Source: Rubrivivax sp. (GTDB lineage: Bacteria > Pseudomonadota > Gammaproteobacteria > Burkholderiales > Burkholderiaceae). From it: a stretch of 64,000 nt of DNA. Positions 12,329-23,003 of this stretch are shown piece by piece. The position numbers were made by a program, and so were the translations under genes. The notes beneath the pieces are model-generated. The model was not told the DNA's origin. It was given only the letters and a program-made list of their open reading frames with translations, and searched no databases. The stretch covers positions 129,739-193,738 of the forward strand of contig JAEUOZ010000052.1 of assembly GCA_016790225.1 (NCBI GenBank). Reading direction: 5' to 3'. The first letter of the stretch is position 1, and the number at the start of each line of letters is the position of its first letter.

Positions 12329-13459
12329 TCAGAGCTCCGCCGCCACGCGCTCGAAGCCGGCGCGCATCACCGCGTGGTAGCGCGCGTCGTCCAGCAGGAA
12401 GGCATCGTGCCCGTGCGGCGCGTCGATCTCCGCATAGCTCACGGCAATGCGGTTGTCCACCAGCGCCTTGACGATCTCGCGCGAGCGCGCCGGGGAGAAG
12501 CGCCAGTCGGTGGTGAAGCTGACGATCTGGAAGCGGTGCTGGCGCGCCGGCGCGAAGGCGCGCGCCAGATCGCCGCCATGCTCTCGCGCCGGATCGAAGT
12601 AGTCCAGCGCGCGTGTGATCAGCAGGTAGGTGTTGGCGTCGAAGTATTCGCTGAACTTGTCGCCCTGATGGCGCAGGTAGCTCTCGATCTGGAAATCGAC
12701 ATCCTGCGTGCTGTAGCGCAGCTCGGCGGCGCGCAGCTCGCGGCCGAACTTTTCTTCCATCGAGTCGTCAGAGAGGTAGGTGATGTGGCCGATCATGCGC
12801 GCCACGCGCAGGCCGCGCCGGGGCACGACGCCATGCCCATAGAAGTGGCCGCCGTGGAAATCCGGATCGGTGATGATGGCGCGCCGCGCGACCTCGTTGA
12901 AGGCGATGTTCTGCGCCGACAGGTTGGGTGCGGTGGCCACGGCAAAGCAGTGGCGCACGCGCTGCGGATGGCGCATCGTCCAGGCCAGGGCCTGCATGCC
13001 GCCCAGGCTGCCGCCCAGCACGGCCGCAAGCTGCGCAATGCCCAGGCGCTCGATCAGGCGCGCCTGCGCGTCGACCCAGTCTTCCACGGTCACCACCGGA
13101 AAGTCCGCACCATAGGGTCGGCCGTTGGACGGATGGGCGTGCATCGGGCCGGTGGAGCCGAAGCAGGAGCCGGGGTTGTTGATGCCGATGACGAAGAAGC
13201 GCTCGGTGTCCAGCGGCTTGCCCGGACCGATGAGGTTGTCCCACCAGCCTTCGCTGCGCTCCTGGTCGGCGTAGCGGCCCGCCACGTGGTGGCTGGCATT
13301 CAGCGCGTGGCACACCAGCACCGCATTGCTGCGGTCGTCGTTGAGGCGGCCGTAGGTCTCGTAGACCAGCGTGTAGTCGGCCAGCGTCGCGCCGCTGCGC
13401 AGCGGCAGCGGCTCGCTGAAGTGCATCTGCTGGGGTGAAACGACGCCGACGGAAGGCAT
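12329..13459 (-). CDS. metX: Homoserine O-acyltransferase MetX
   Basis: A 376-residue alpha/beta-hydrolase-fold enzyme that acylates homoserine at the entry to methionine synthesis. The nucleophile elbow is [10 protein letters not shown] and the C-terminal catalytic histidine sits in [22 protein letters not shown] is the oxyanion-region signature. Proteobacterial MetX of this kind can use succinyl-CoA or acetyl-CoA, and the sequence alone does not settle which. ATG at 13459 lies directly behind the SAM-II riboswitch and terminator; a much longer in-frame extension upstream is a shadow of the divergent hydrolase gene. Confidence 0.95.
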   Translation of the reverse strand: MPSVGVVSPQQMHFSEPLPLRSGATLADYTLVYETYGRLNDDRSNAVLVCHALNASHHVAGRYADQERSEGWWDNLIGPGKPLDTERFFVIGINNPGSCFGSTGPMHAHPSNGRPYGADFPVVTVEDWVDAQARLIERLGIAQLAAVLGGSLGGMQALAWTMRHPQRVRHCFAVATAPNLSAQNIAFNEVARRAIITDPDFHGGHFYGHGVVPRRGLRVARMIGHITYLSDDSMEEKFGRELRAAELRYSTQDVDFQIESYLRHQGDKFSEYFDANTYLLITRALDYFDPAREHGGDLARAFAPARQHRFQIVSFTTDWRFSPARSREIVKALVDNRIAVSYAEIDAPHGHDAFLLDDARYHAVMRAGFERVAAEL

Positions 13460-13468
13460 GTGAGCAAC

Positions 13469-13503
13469 AAAAAACCCGATGCCGCCGGGGAGGACATCGG
13501 GTT
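13469..13503 (-). terminator. Attenuator terminator in the metX leader
   Basis: On the minus strand a 9-bp stem AACCCGATG / CATCGGGTT (genomic 13495-13503 and 13473-13481) encloses a 13-nt loop and runs into a T tract (A run at 13469-13474 on the plus strand). It ends 9 bp before the metX ATG, so it must be bypassed for metX expression. Confidence 0.88.
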
Positions 13504-13507
13504 GGAA

Positions 13508-13563
13508 GTCCTGTTTAGCGGCATTTGTTGAGCGCCCGCAAGCTGGAAGCAAATCGGCGCTAT
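13508..13563 (-). promoter_or_regulatory. SAM-II (SAM_alpha) riboswitch upstream of metX
   Basis: The transcript of this strand matches the SAM-II aptamer layout. The 6-bp P1 helix is AGCGCC / GGCGCU, with GAUUU directly after the 5' strand. The loop contains UUCC and GCUUGC. The conserved 3' part reads AAAUG, two bases, GCUAA, then AGGA. UCC in the loop can pair with GGA at the 3' end to form the pseudoknot, changed in step from the CC/GG pair I recall in the crystallised marine metX aptamer. SAM-II binds S-adenosylmethionine and represses metA/metX genes. The terminator starts right after it. Confidence 0.88.
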
Positions 13564-13570
13564 GGTTGGC

Positions 13571-13576
13571 AGTATA
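13571..13576 (-). promoter_or_regulatory. Probable -10 box of the metX promoter
   Basis: TATACT on the minus strand lies 8 bp before the first base of the riboswitch P1 helix, so transcription would begin at or next to the aptamer. The -35 region is weak (TTTCCG about 16 bp upstream). This promoter overlaps the leader of the divergent hydrolase gene. Confidence 0.5.
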
Positions 13577-13612
13577 GCCAGTGCGTCTGGCCCGGAAACA
13601 GGAGACCCCGAC

Positions 13613-14518
13613 ATGGCCGAGACGCCCCGCTTCGAAGGCTTCAGCGACCAGCGCATGGCCGTGGGCGCGCTGCAGCTGCGCGTGCGCCACGGCGGCAGTG
13701 CAGGCGCGCCACCCTTGCTGCTGCTGCACGGATTCCCGCAGACCGGGGCGATGTGGCGGCGTGTGGCCCTGCGGCTCGCACCGCACTTTCAGCTGGTGAT
13801 CCCCGATCTGCGCGGCTACGGCGAATCCGACAAGCCGGCCGATGAGCCTGGCCACGCCCAGCAGAGCAAGCGCGCGATGGCGGCCGACCTGCACGCCCTG
13901 ATGCAGACGCTGGGCCACACGCGCTACGCGGTGGCCGGGCACGACCGCGGCGGGCGCGTGGCCCACCGCCTGGCGATGGACCAGCCGCAGGCGGTGCAGC
14001 GGCTGGCGCTGCTGGACATCGCGCCGACGCTGGACATGTATGCCGCCACCGACATGGCCTTCGCCCGCGCCTACTACCACTGGTTCTTCCTGATCCAGCC
14101 CGCGCCGCACCCCGAGCGCATGATCAACCAGGACCCGGACGCCTACCTGCGCTGGAAGATCGGCGGCTGGGGCTCGGGCGGGGCATCGTTCTTCGAGCCA
14201 GAAGCGCTCGACGAATACCTGCGTTGCTGGCGCAACCCGGCCACGGTGCACGCGGCCTGCGAGGATTACCGCGCCTCGGCGGCGCTGGACCTCGAACACG
14301 ACCAGGCCGATCGCGACGCGGGCCGCCAGCTGGCCTGCGAGCTGCTGGTGCTGTGGGGCGAACGCGGCGTGGTGCATGCGCAGTTCGATCCGCTGGCGCT
14401 GTGGCAGGCCCGGTGCGCCCGCCCGGTGCGCGGCGAGAGCCTGCCCTGCGGCCACTACCTGGCCGAGGAGCAGCCCGAGCGGACGGCGCAGCGGCTGCGG
14501 GACTTCCTCGCCTCATGA
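13613..14518 (+). CDS. Haloacetate (fluoroacetate) dehalogenase-like alpha/beta hydrolase
   Basis: A 301-residue alpha/beta hydrolase. The nucleophile motif is GHDRGGR with Asp111, Arg112 and Arg115, where most hydrolases have a serine elbow. LLDIAP follows near Asp135 and AYYHWFF places a His-Trp pair at 156-157. CGHYLAEE near residue 280 carries the catalytic histidine. This set matches fluoroacetate dehalogenases, which use Asp to displace halide and His/Trp/Tyr to hold fluoride. Epoxide hydrolases also use an Asp nucleophile but lack the HDRGGR and YHW pattern. The ATG at 13613 has GGAG upstream. Activity on fluoroacetate or chloroacetate is inferred. Confidence 0.82.
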   Translation: MAETPRFEGFSDQRMAVGALQLRVRHGGSAGAPPLLLLHGFPQTGAMWRRVALRLAPHFQLVIPDLRGYGESDKPADEPGHAQQSKRAMAADLHALMQTLGHTRYAVAGHDRGGRVAHRLAMDQPQAVQRLALLDIAPTLDMYAATDMAFARAYYHWFFLIQPAPHPERMINQDPDAYLRWKIGGWGSGGASFFEPEALDEYLRCWRNPATVHAACEDYRASAALDLEHDQADRDAGRQLACELLVLWGERGVVHAQFDPLALWQARCARPVRGESLPCGHYLAEEQPERTAQRLRDFLAS

Positions 14519-14674
14519 ACTGAAGTGTCAGCCCGGGGCGCGGCGCGCGGCGGGCGGGCTTTGGGGCGGGTCCGGGTCGGTCAGGGCCGTGGAGGCCGGC
14601 GGCGCGCGCCGCGAAGGCCCTCTGTCGCCCACCCGCGCTAGCATCGGCGCCCCCCTCGCACCCGGGAGCCCGCC

Positions 14675-16354
14675 ATGCACGCCTGGCTACAGCGCATCGA
14701 TCAGCACTTCCCCGTGCGCTATCTGGCCTGGTTCTGCTGCGGCCTGGGCCTGCTGCTGAGCAGCTTCACCTGGATCGCGTTCGGGCGCGGCGGCGAGCTG
14801 GCGCTGCTGCTGCTCTTTCTGAGCGGCCTGGGCCTGCACGATGTGCAGCAGCGGCGCCATTCGGTGCTGCGCAACTACCCGGTCATCGGGCATCTGCGCT
14901 TCCTGCTGGAGTTCATCCGCCCGGAGATCCGCCAGTATTTCATCGAGAGCGACAACGAGGCCGCGCCGTTCTCGCGCCAGCAGCGCTCGCTGGTCTACCA
15001 GCGCGCCAAGGGCGATCCGGACAAGCGCCCCTTCGGCACGCAGCTGGATGTGCAGGCCGAAGGTTACGAGTGGATCAACCACTCCATCGTGCCGACCGCG
15101 CTGCCCACGCACGACTTCCGCGTCCTGATCGGTGCGGGCGGCAGTTCCTGCACGCAGCCCTATGCCGCCAGCCTGTTCAACATCTCGGCCATGAGTTTCG
15201 GCGCGCTCAGCGCCAACGCCATCCTGGCGCTCAATGCCGGTGCGCGCCGCGGCGGCTTTGCGCACGATACCGGCGAGGGTTCGATCAGCGAGCACCACCG
15301 CGTGCATGGCGGAGACCTGATCTGGGAGATCGGTTCAGGCTACTTCGGTTGCCGTGACGAGCAGGGCCGCTTCGACGAGCAGCGCTTTGCGCAGAACGCG
15401 CGCGAGCCGCAGGTGAAGATGATCGAGGTGAAGCTGAGCCAGGGCGCCAAGCCCGGGCACGGTGGTGTGCTGCCCGGCCCCAAGGTGACGGCCGAGATCG
15501 CCGCGGCGCGCGGCGTGCCGGTGGGCGTGGACTGCGTCAGCCCGGCGCGCCATGGCGCCTTTTCCACGCCGCTGGAACTGCTGCAGTTCGTCGAGCGCCT
15601 GCGGCAGCTCTCTGGCGGCAAGCCGGTGGGCTTCAAGCTGTGCATCGGCCACCCCTGGGAGTGGTTCGGCATTGCCAAGGCGATGCAGCACAGCGGTCTG
15701 CTGCCGGACTTCATCGTCGTCGATGGTGCGGAGGGCGGCACCGGTGCCGCGCCGCTGGAGTTCACCGATCACGTGGGGGCGCCGCTGCAGGAGGGGCTGC
15801 TGCTGGTGCACAACACCCTGGTCGGCCTGGATCTGAGACGGCGCATCAAGCTGGGCTGTGCCGGCAAGATCATCGGCGCCTTCGACATCGCCCGCGCGCT
15901 GGCGCTGGGCGCCGACTGGTGCAACTCGGCGCGCGGCTTCATGTTTGCGCTGGGCTGCATCCAGGCCCAGACCTGCCACACCGGCGCCTGCCCCACGGGC
16001 GTCACCACGCAGGACCCCCAACGCCAGAAAGCACTGGTCGTGACGGACAAGACCGATCGGGTCTACCGCTTCCACCAGGGCACGCTGATGGCCTTCAAGG
16101 AACTGGTGCAGGCCGCCGGACTGGACAGCCCGGATCAGCTGGACGCGCGGCACATCGTCTGCCGCGGCGATGATGGCCAGGTGAAGTTGCTGGTCAACCA
16201 CCTGAACTTCATCCGGCGTGGCTCGCTGCTGGCCGCGGAGAAGGGCGAGCAGCCCTGGCCGCACAAGGTCTTCGAGCTGTACTGGCCGCTGGCCGCGGCA
16301 GACAGCTTCAGGGCGTCGGCGGCTTCGACTCCTGGAAGCTCGGCCGTGCGCTGA
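14675..16354 (+). CDS. Membrane-anchored FMN-binding glutamate-synthase-family protein
   Basis: A 559-residue protein. Two hydrophobic segments at about 15-33 and 40-55 anchor it in the membrane. The rest is the FMN/3Fe-4S central domain of glutamate synthase (Glu_synthase, about 140-500). The cysteines of CxxxxxCxxxxC in the CIQAQTCHTGACPTGV stretch are the 3Fe-4S ligands, and GAEGGTGAAP is the FMN/substrate loop. It lacks the glutaminase domain, so it is not a complete GOGAT; such stand-alone proteins have no firmly assigned reaction. The C-terminus overlaps the convergent GST gene by 47 bp. Confidence 0.9.
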   Translation: MHAWLQRIDQHFPVRYLAWFCCGLGLLLSSFTWIAFGRGGELALLLLFLSGLGLHDVQQRRHSVLRNYPVIGHLRFLLEFIRPEIRQYFIESDNEAAPFSRQQRSLVYQRAKGDPDKRPFGTQLDVQAEGYEWINHSIVPTALPTHDFRVLIGAGGSSCTQPYAASLFNISAMSFGALSANAILALNAGARRGGFAHDTGEGSISEHHRVHGGDLIWEIGSGYFGCRDEQGRFDEQRFAQNAREPQVKMIEVKLSQGAKPGHGGVLPGPKVTAEIAAARGVPVGVDCVSPARHGAFSTPLELLQFVERLRQLSGGKPVGFKLCIGHPWEWFGIAKAMQHSGLLPDFIVVDGAEGGTGAAPLEFTDHVGAPLQEGLLLVHNTLVGLDLRRRIKLGCAGKIIGAFDIARALALGADWCNSARGFMFALGCIQAQTCHTGACPTGVTTQDPQRQKALVVTDKTDRVYRFHQGTLMAFKELVQAAGLDSPDQLDARHIVCRGDDGQVKLLVNHLNFIRRGSLLAAEKGEQPWPHKVFELYWPLAAADSFRASAASTPGSSAVR

Positions 16355-16925
16355 TCTTGTCGTACAGCTGTGCCAGGTTGCGGTGTCGGCTGCGCCAGTC
16401 GATCTGCGGGAAGCGGAAATCCAGATAGCCCAGCGCACAGCCCGCCGCCACGTCGGCCAGCGAGAAGTACACGCCGCAGCAGTGGGCCTTGGTGCCCAGG
16501 CCCCGGCTCATCGCGGCCAGTGCGGCATCCACGCGGCTGAGCTGGCGGTCTATCCACAGCTGCGAGCGCTGCGCCTCGCTGCGGCCGCTCCAGGTGGCTT
16601 CCAGTCGCGCCAGGATGCTGGCGTCCAGCAGCCCATCGGCCAGCGCCTCCCAGGTGCGCACTTCCACACGTTCGCGGCCTGAGGCGGGGATCAGCTTGCC
16701 CACCGGCGAGAGGGTGTCGAGGTATTCGACGATGACGCGGGAATCGAAGATCGCCTCGCCGCCTTCCATCACCAGGCAGGGCACCTTGCCCAGAGGGTTG
16801 GACTTGAGGATCTCGTCGTTGCCCCAGACGTCTTCGAGCACGAGCTGGAAATCGAGCTTCTTCTCGGCCATCACGATGCGCACCTTGCGCACGTAGGGGC
16901 TGGTCAAGGAGCCAATGAGTTTCAT
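16308..16925 (-). CDS. Glutathione S-transferase family protein
   Basis: A 205-residue GST. The N-terminal thioredoxin-like domain starts with LIGSLTSPYVRKVRIVMAEK. Ser8 or Ser10 is the likely glutathione-activating residue, NPLGKVPCLV carries the cis-proline and DSRVIVEYLD the glutathione-binding Ser. The all-helical C-terminal domain fills residues 90-200. The closest resemblance I recognise is to small bacterial GSTs of the YibF type. Substrate unknown. It overlaps the end of the upstream convergent gene and lies 87 bp after upp on the same strand. Confidence 0.92.
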   Translation of the reverse strand: MKLIGSLTSPYVRKVRIVMAEKKLDFQLVLEDVWGNDEILKSNPLGKVPCLVMEGGEAIFDSRVIVEYLDTLSPVGKLIPASGRERVEVRTWEALADGLLDASILARLEATWSGRSEAQRSQLWIDRQLSRVDAALAAMSRGLGTKAHCCGVYFSLADVAAGCALGYLDFRFPQIDWRSRHRNLAQLYDKISARPSFQESKPPTP

Positions 16926-17012
16926 GTGGTTGGTTCGTGGAGTTCCCTGGTCGAAATCATTCTAGGGTGCAGCCGCGGTCGGCGTGCGCACAGGGATGCG
17001 CGCACCGGGCCC

Positions 17013-17651
17013 TCACTTGGTGCCGAACAGGCGATCTCCGGCATCGCCGAGCCCGGGCAGGATGTAGCCATGCTCGTTGAGACAGCGGTCGACCGCAGCG
17101 GTGTAGACCGGCACGTCCGGGTGATGATCATGAAAGGTCTTCAGGCCCTCGGGCGCCGCCAGCAGGCTGACGAAGCGGATTGATCGCGGGCGTGTCTCCT
17201 TCAGCCGCTCCACCGCCGCGACGGCGGAATTGCCGGTGGCCAGCATGGGATCCAGCACCACGGCGTCGCGCTCGTGCATGTCGTGCGGCATCTTGAAGTA
17301 GTACTCCACCGCCACCAGCGTGCGCGGATCGCGGTAGAGCCCCACGTGGCCCACGCGCGCGCCGGGCACGACGTCCAGCATGCCATCCAGGAAGCCGCTG
17401 CCCGCGCGCATGATGACCACGAAGACCGTCTTCTTGCCATCGATGACGGGCGACATCATCGGCTCCAGCGGCGTCTCGATGGCCATCAGCGAGGTCGGCA
17501 TGTCGCGCGTGATCTCGTAGGCCATGAGCATCGAGATCTCGTGCAGCAGGCGCCGGAAGCTCATGGTGCTCAGGTCCTTCTGGCGCAGCAGCGTGAGCTT
17601 GTGCTGCACCAGGGGGTGATCGATCACGTGGACGGCGCGGTCGCTGCTCAT
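17013..17651 (-). CDS. upp: Uracil phosphoribosyltransferase
   Basis: A 212-residue UPRT, which makes UMP from uracil and PRPP. The PRPP loop is [17 protein letters not shown] near residues 128-144, and the uracil-binding end contains [17 protein letters not shown] at the C-terminus. ATG at 17651 overlaps the stop of the flavoprotein gene upstream by 4 bp (ATGA), so the two are coupled. UPRT is also the URC6 step of the yeast-type uracil catabolic route, which consumes uridine derivatives through URC1 and URC4. Both of those genes lie 2-5 kb away, so a catabolic role is plausible besides ordinary salvage. Confidence 0.97.
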   Translation of the reverse strand: MSSDRAVHVIDHPLVQHKLTLLRQKDLSTMSFRRLLHEISMLMAYEITRDMPTSLMAIETPLEPMMSPVIDGKKTVFVVIMRAGSGFLDGMLDVVPGARVGHVGLYRDPRTLVAVEYYFKMPHDMHERDAVVLDPMLATGNSAVAAVERLKETRPRSIRFVSLLAAPEGLKTFHDHHPDVPVYTAAVDRCLNEHGYILPGLGDAGDRLFGTK

Positions 17652-18763
17652 GGGGCGGTATCTCCGGTTCGAACAGGGGTGGGATCGTCGAAGCCAGCCA
17701 CCAGCTGACGGACGAGTTCAGCGGCAGGCACGGCACGGCAGCCGCTGGCATTCTGGCCGCACCACAGCGGGCTGAAGTCGCTCAGCCCGCGCGCTTCGGC
17801 CGCGGCGCGCAGCGGCGCCAGCGCCGCCGTGGCCAGCGGAAAGGCCGGCGCCGCGGGGCTCAGCGGGCCCTGCTCGCGCATCAGGCGGTTGACGATGCCG
17901 CGGGCCGGCCGGCCGGTGAAGCAGTTGCTCAGGGCCGTGTGGCGTGCCTGCGGCTCCTGCAGCGCCTGGCGGTGCAGCTTGGATGTGAGCGCCTCGTCGC
18001 ACAGCAGGAAGCTGGTGCCCAGCTGCACGCCCTGCGCGCCCAGCGCGCGCGCCGCGGCGATGCCGGCGGCATCCGCCAGCCCGCCGGCGGCGATCACCGG
18101 GACCTGCAGCGCGCGCGCGAGCTGGGGCACCAGGGCCAGCGTGCCCGGTTGGCGGCTGAGATCCTCGTCCAGAAAGTGGCCGCGGTGGCCGCCCGCTTCC
18201 AGGCCCTGGGCGATCACCGCATGCACGCCCTGGTCCTGCAGCCACAAGGCCTCGTCCAGTGTGGTGGCCGAAGAGAGCAAGGTGCAGCCCCAGCGCCGCA
18301 CGCGCGCCAGCAGCGCGGGCTCGGGCAGGCCGAAGTGGAAGCTCAGCACCGGCGGCTGGAACGGCTCGATGCGATCGGCGAGTGCCTCGCTGAACGGCGC
18401 CCGGCCGGCGCCTGCCAGGATGCCGCGGGCGTCGATGCCGTACTCCGCGTAGTAGGGCGCCAGCGCCTGGCGCCAGCCCGCTTCGCGCGCGGCATCGGGC
18501 GTGGGTGGGCGGTGGCAGAAGAAGTTCAGGTTCCATGGCAGCCGACCGGGTGTTCCGGGCTCGCCGAGCGCGGTATTCAGCGCCTGCAGCTCGCCTTGCA
18601 GGGCGTCCGGCGAGAGCATCGCGGCGGGCAGCGAGCCCAGGCCGCCGGCGCGCGACACCGCCACGGCCAGCGCATGCCCCTGCACCCCCGCCATCGGTGC
18701 CTGGATCAGCGGCCAGCGGCTGCCCAGCCGCTGCGCCAGCGCGGCGCTGCCGAATGTGCTCAT
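17648..18763 (-). CDS. Nitronate monooxygenase / 2-nitropropane dioxygenase family flavoprotein
   Basis: A 371-residue FMN-dependent TIM barrel. The family signature with the catalytic histidine appears as EAGGHRGHF near residue 190, and [10 protein letters not shown] near the N-terminus binds [21 protein letters not shown] and [12 protein letters not shown] are the phosphate-binding strands. Class I enzymes oxidise alkyl nitronates such as propionate 3-nitronate, but many homologues have other, unknown substrates. A strong ribosome site (GGAGG) precedes the ATG and forms part of a 15-bp palindrome. Coupling to upp suggests a pyrimidine-related role, which is only an inference. Confidence 0.87.
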   Translation of the reverse strand: MSTFGSAALAQRLGSRWPLIQAPMAGVQGHALAVAVSRAGGLGSLPAAMLSPDALQGELQALNTALGEPGTPGRLPWNLNFFCHRPPTPDAAREAGWRQALAPYYAEYGIDARGILAGAGRAPFSEALADRIEPFQPPVLSFHFGLPEPALLARVRRWGCTLLSSATTLDEALWLQDQGVHAVIAQGLEAGGHRGHFLDEDLSRQPGTLALVPQLARALQVPVIAAGGLADAAGIAAARALGAQGVQLGTSFLLCDEALTSKLHRQALQEPQARHTALSNCFTGRPARGIVNRLMREQGPLSPAAPAFPLATAALAPLRAAAEARGLSDFSPLWCGQNASGCRAVPAAELVRQLVAGFDDPTPVRTGDTAP

Positions 18764-18766
18764 CCT

Positions 18767-19978
<1,212 letters not shown>

Positions 19979-19979
<1 letters not shown>

Positions 19980-21493
19980 CAGAAGACCGTGCCGTCGCTG
20001 TCGATGCGCAGCGGCGGCTGTCCGCCCCGCAGGCGCTGTGCCATCGCACGCCCTGCCAGCCAGGTGCCGCCTTCCAGCACCGCCGCCAGCGGCAGCTGCG
20101 CGGGCGTCAGCCCCAGCTCACGCCGCACCTCGGCCGCCAGCTCGTCCAGCAGGTGCACGGTGAGGGCGCGCCACTCGACGACCAGCTCGTCGCCCGCCTT
20201 CCAGGTGCGCGCCAGATCGCGCGGATCGCGCGGCACGATGACGCCGCCATCGATCAGCAGCCCGCCGTTGCGGTATTCCGGCAGGCCGGTGAGCTGATCC
20301 AGCCCGGTGAGCGCGACGCCGGCAGCCTGCAGCGGCTCGGCCAGCGAGTAGACGAGCCACTGGCTCAACTTGTGGAACGGCACCCAGCCGCCGGTGGGTG
20401 CGTGCGGGCCCTCGGGCGAGGCGCTGCCGGCCCAGAGGTGGCGCCACACGTCGCCCCCCGGCAGGCCCAGCACGCGGCTGCCATGCAGCCAGATCGGTGC
20501 CCATTCGTGGGCCAGGCGGGCCAGCAGCTCGGCGGCGTCCACCGGTTCGCCCGAACTCAGCCAGGGCTCCAGCAGCTGCGAGGGACGCGCCGTGCGCGTG
20601 CCGCCGCCGGCCTGCTCTTCGAGCACGGCGCCCAGACGCCGCAGCAGCTCGGCGCGGCCTTCCAGCCCCGGCATGGCATTGCTTGGCCCGGCCTGGAAGA
20701 CCGCGCGCAGCGCGGCGGCGTCCAGCCGCGTGAGCACCCGCGCGTCCACGCGCAGCGGATCTTCGGCGCGGTTGGAGAAGGTGCCGTCCATGAAGGCGCG
20801 AAAGCTGGCGACCGCCAGGCCTTCGGATCGGGCATAACGTTTCAGCGGAGCTGCCGCAGTGACAGCCGTCGCAGCCGTCGCGGTCTGTGCAGGGCTCTGC
20901 GTCGGCGTCGGCTCGGGAGTCTCGGCAGGCTCCTCAGCGGCCCCCTCGGCAGCGGCCGAAGGGGCCGGCGCCGGCACGGGTGCAGCCGAGGTGCCGCTCG
21001 CCTGATCCAGCAGCGCCAGCAGCGCATCGCGCCCTTGCCGGTGTGCGGGCAGGGCCAGTGCGGCCGCGGCGCCGCCACGCCCTTCTTCGTAGTGCCAGTC
21101 GGCGCCCGCGCCGGCGTCCAGCAGCACGCTCACGATGGTCAGGTCGATGCGCGCGCGGGCGGCATCCAGAGGCTCACGCGAGGCCAGCGCCGCCTCCAGC
21201 TCGGCCGCGCGATCCACGCCGCCGGCCTGGAAGTGGCGCCAGCGGCTGTGCAGCGGCACCTGCAGATCGGGAAACCGCTGACGGATCAGATCAGCCACCT
21301 GCTGCGCCAGCGCCGGCAGCGCCGCCCGGTCGATCGAGAACCAGCCGGAGCGGCCGTCCTCCACCGCCTGGGCGACGGCCGCGCAGCGCGCGCGGATGGT
21401 GGCGGGCTGCCACAGCGGGCCGATGGGATCGCGCGGCGGCCCGCTGTCTTCAGCGCCAGCCGCTGCGGGATCGGAAACGAGGGGATGTGTCAT
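19979..21493 (-). CDS. URC4/urg3 (DUF1688) uracil-catabolism protein
   Basis: A 504-residue member of the URC4 family (DUF1688), needed with URC1 and UPRT for uracil degradation in the yeast URC pathway and found in some bacteria. Landmarks are GWFSIDRAALP near the N-terminus, FRAFMDGTFSNRAEDPLRVDARVLTRLDAAALRAVFQAGPSNAMPG (recognisable in parts) in the centre, and FHKLSQWLVYSL...GLPEYRNGGLLID near the C-terminus. Residues of about 165-225 are an unusual run rich in Ala, Pro, Thr and Glu, with no resemblance to the rest of the protein. The reaction of URC4 is not established. The gene lies between URC1 and the regulator on one transcript. Confidence 0.88.
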
Positions 21494-21546
21494 GGTTCAA
21501 GCGGTGCCGCAGGGCCAGGGCGAGCCTTGTCGGGTGGGTGAGGCCG

Positions 21547-22839
<1,293 letters not shown>

Positions 22840-22865
22840 TCGGGCTCTCCTGGGTGGCCGGTTGT

Positions 22866-22884
22866 GCCGGGCCCATGGCCCGGC
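22866..22884. promoter_or_regulatory. Inverted repeat between URC1 and the TonB receptor gene
   Basis: GCCGGGCC-CAT-GGCCCGGC is a perfect 8-3-8 inverted repeat in the 164-bp divergent intergenic space, 27 bp from the URC1 start. It could be an operator or an RNA hairpin in the URC1 leader. No T tract follows, so it is not a terminator. Confidence 0.4.
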
Positions 22885-23003
22885 GACGTCCCGCCGCAGT
22901 GGCGACGATACGACAGCACGGCGGCTTGTCACGCGTCAAGGCCGTCAGCGCCCTACCATGGCACGCCGATTGCATTTCGTTGCAGACCTTCTGGAGGAGT
23001 CCC

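Noticed and set aside
13562..13612. Upstream start (13562) for the fluoroacetate-dehalogenase-like gene
   Set aside because: The ATG at 13613 has GGAG upstream and matches the usual start of the family. The extension has no ribosome site and overlaps the metX promoter.
12329..14455. Long N-terminal extension of MetX (708-codon frame)
   Set aside because: The extension crosses the riboswitch, the terminator and the antisense of the hydrolase gene. MetX of normal length starts at 13459.
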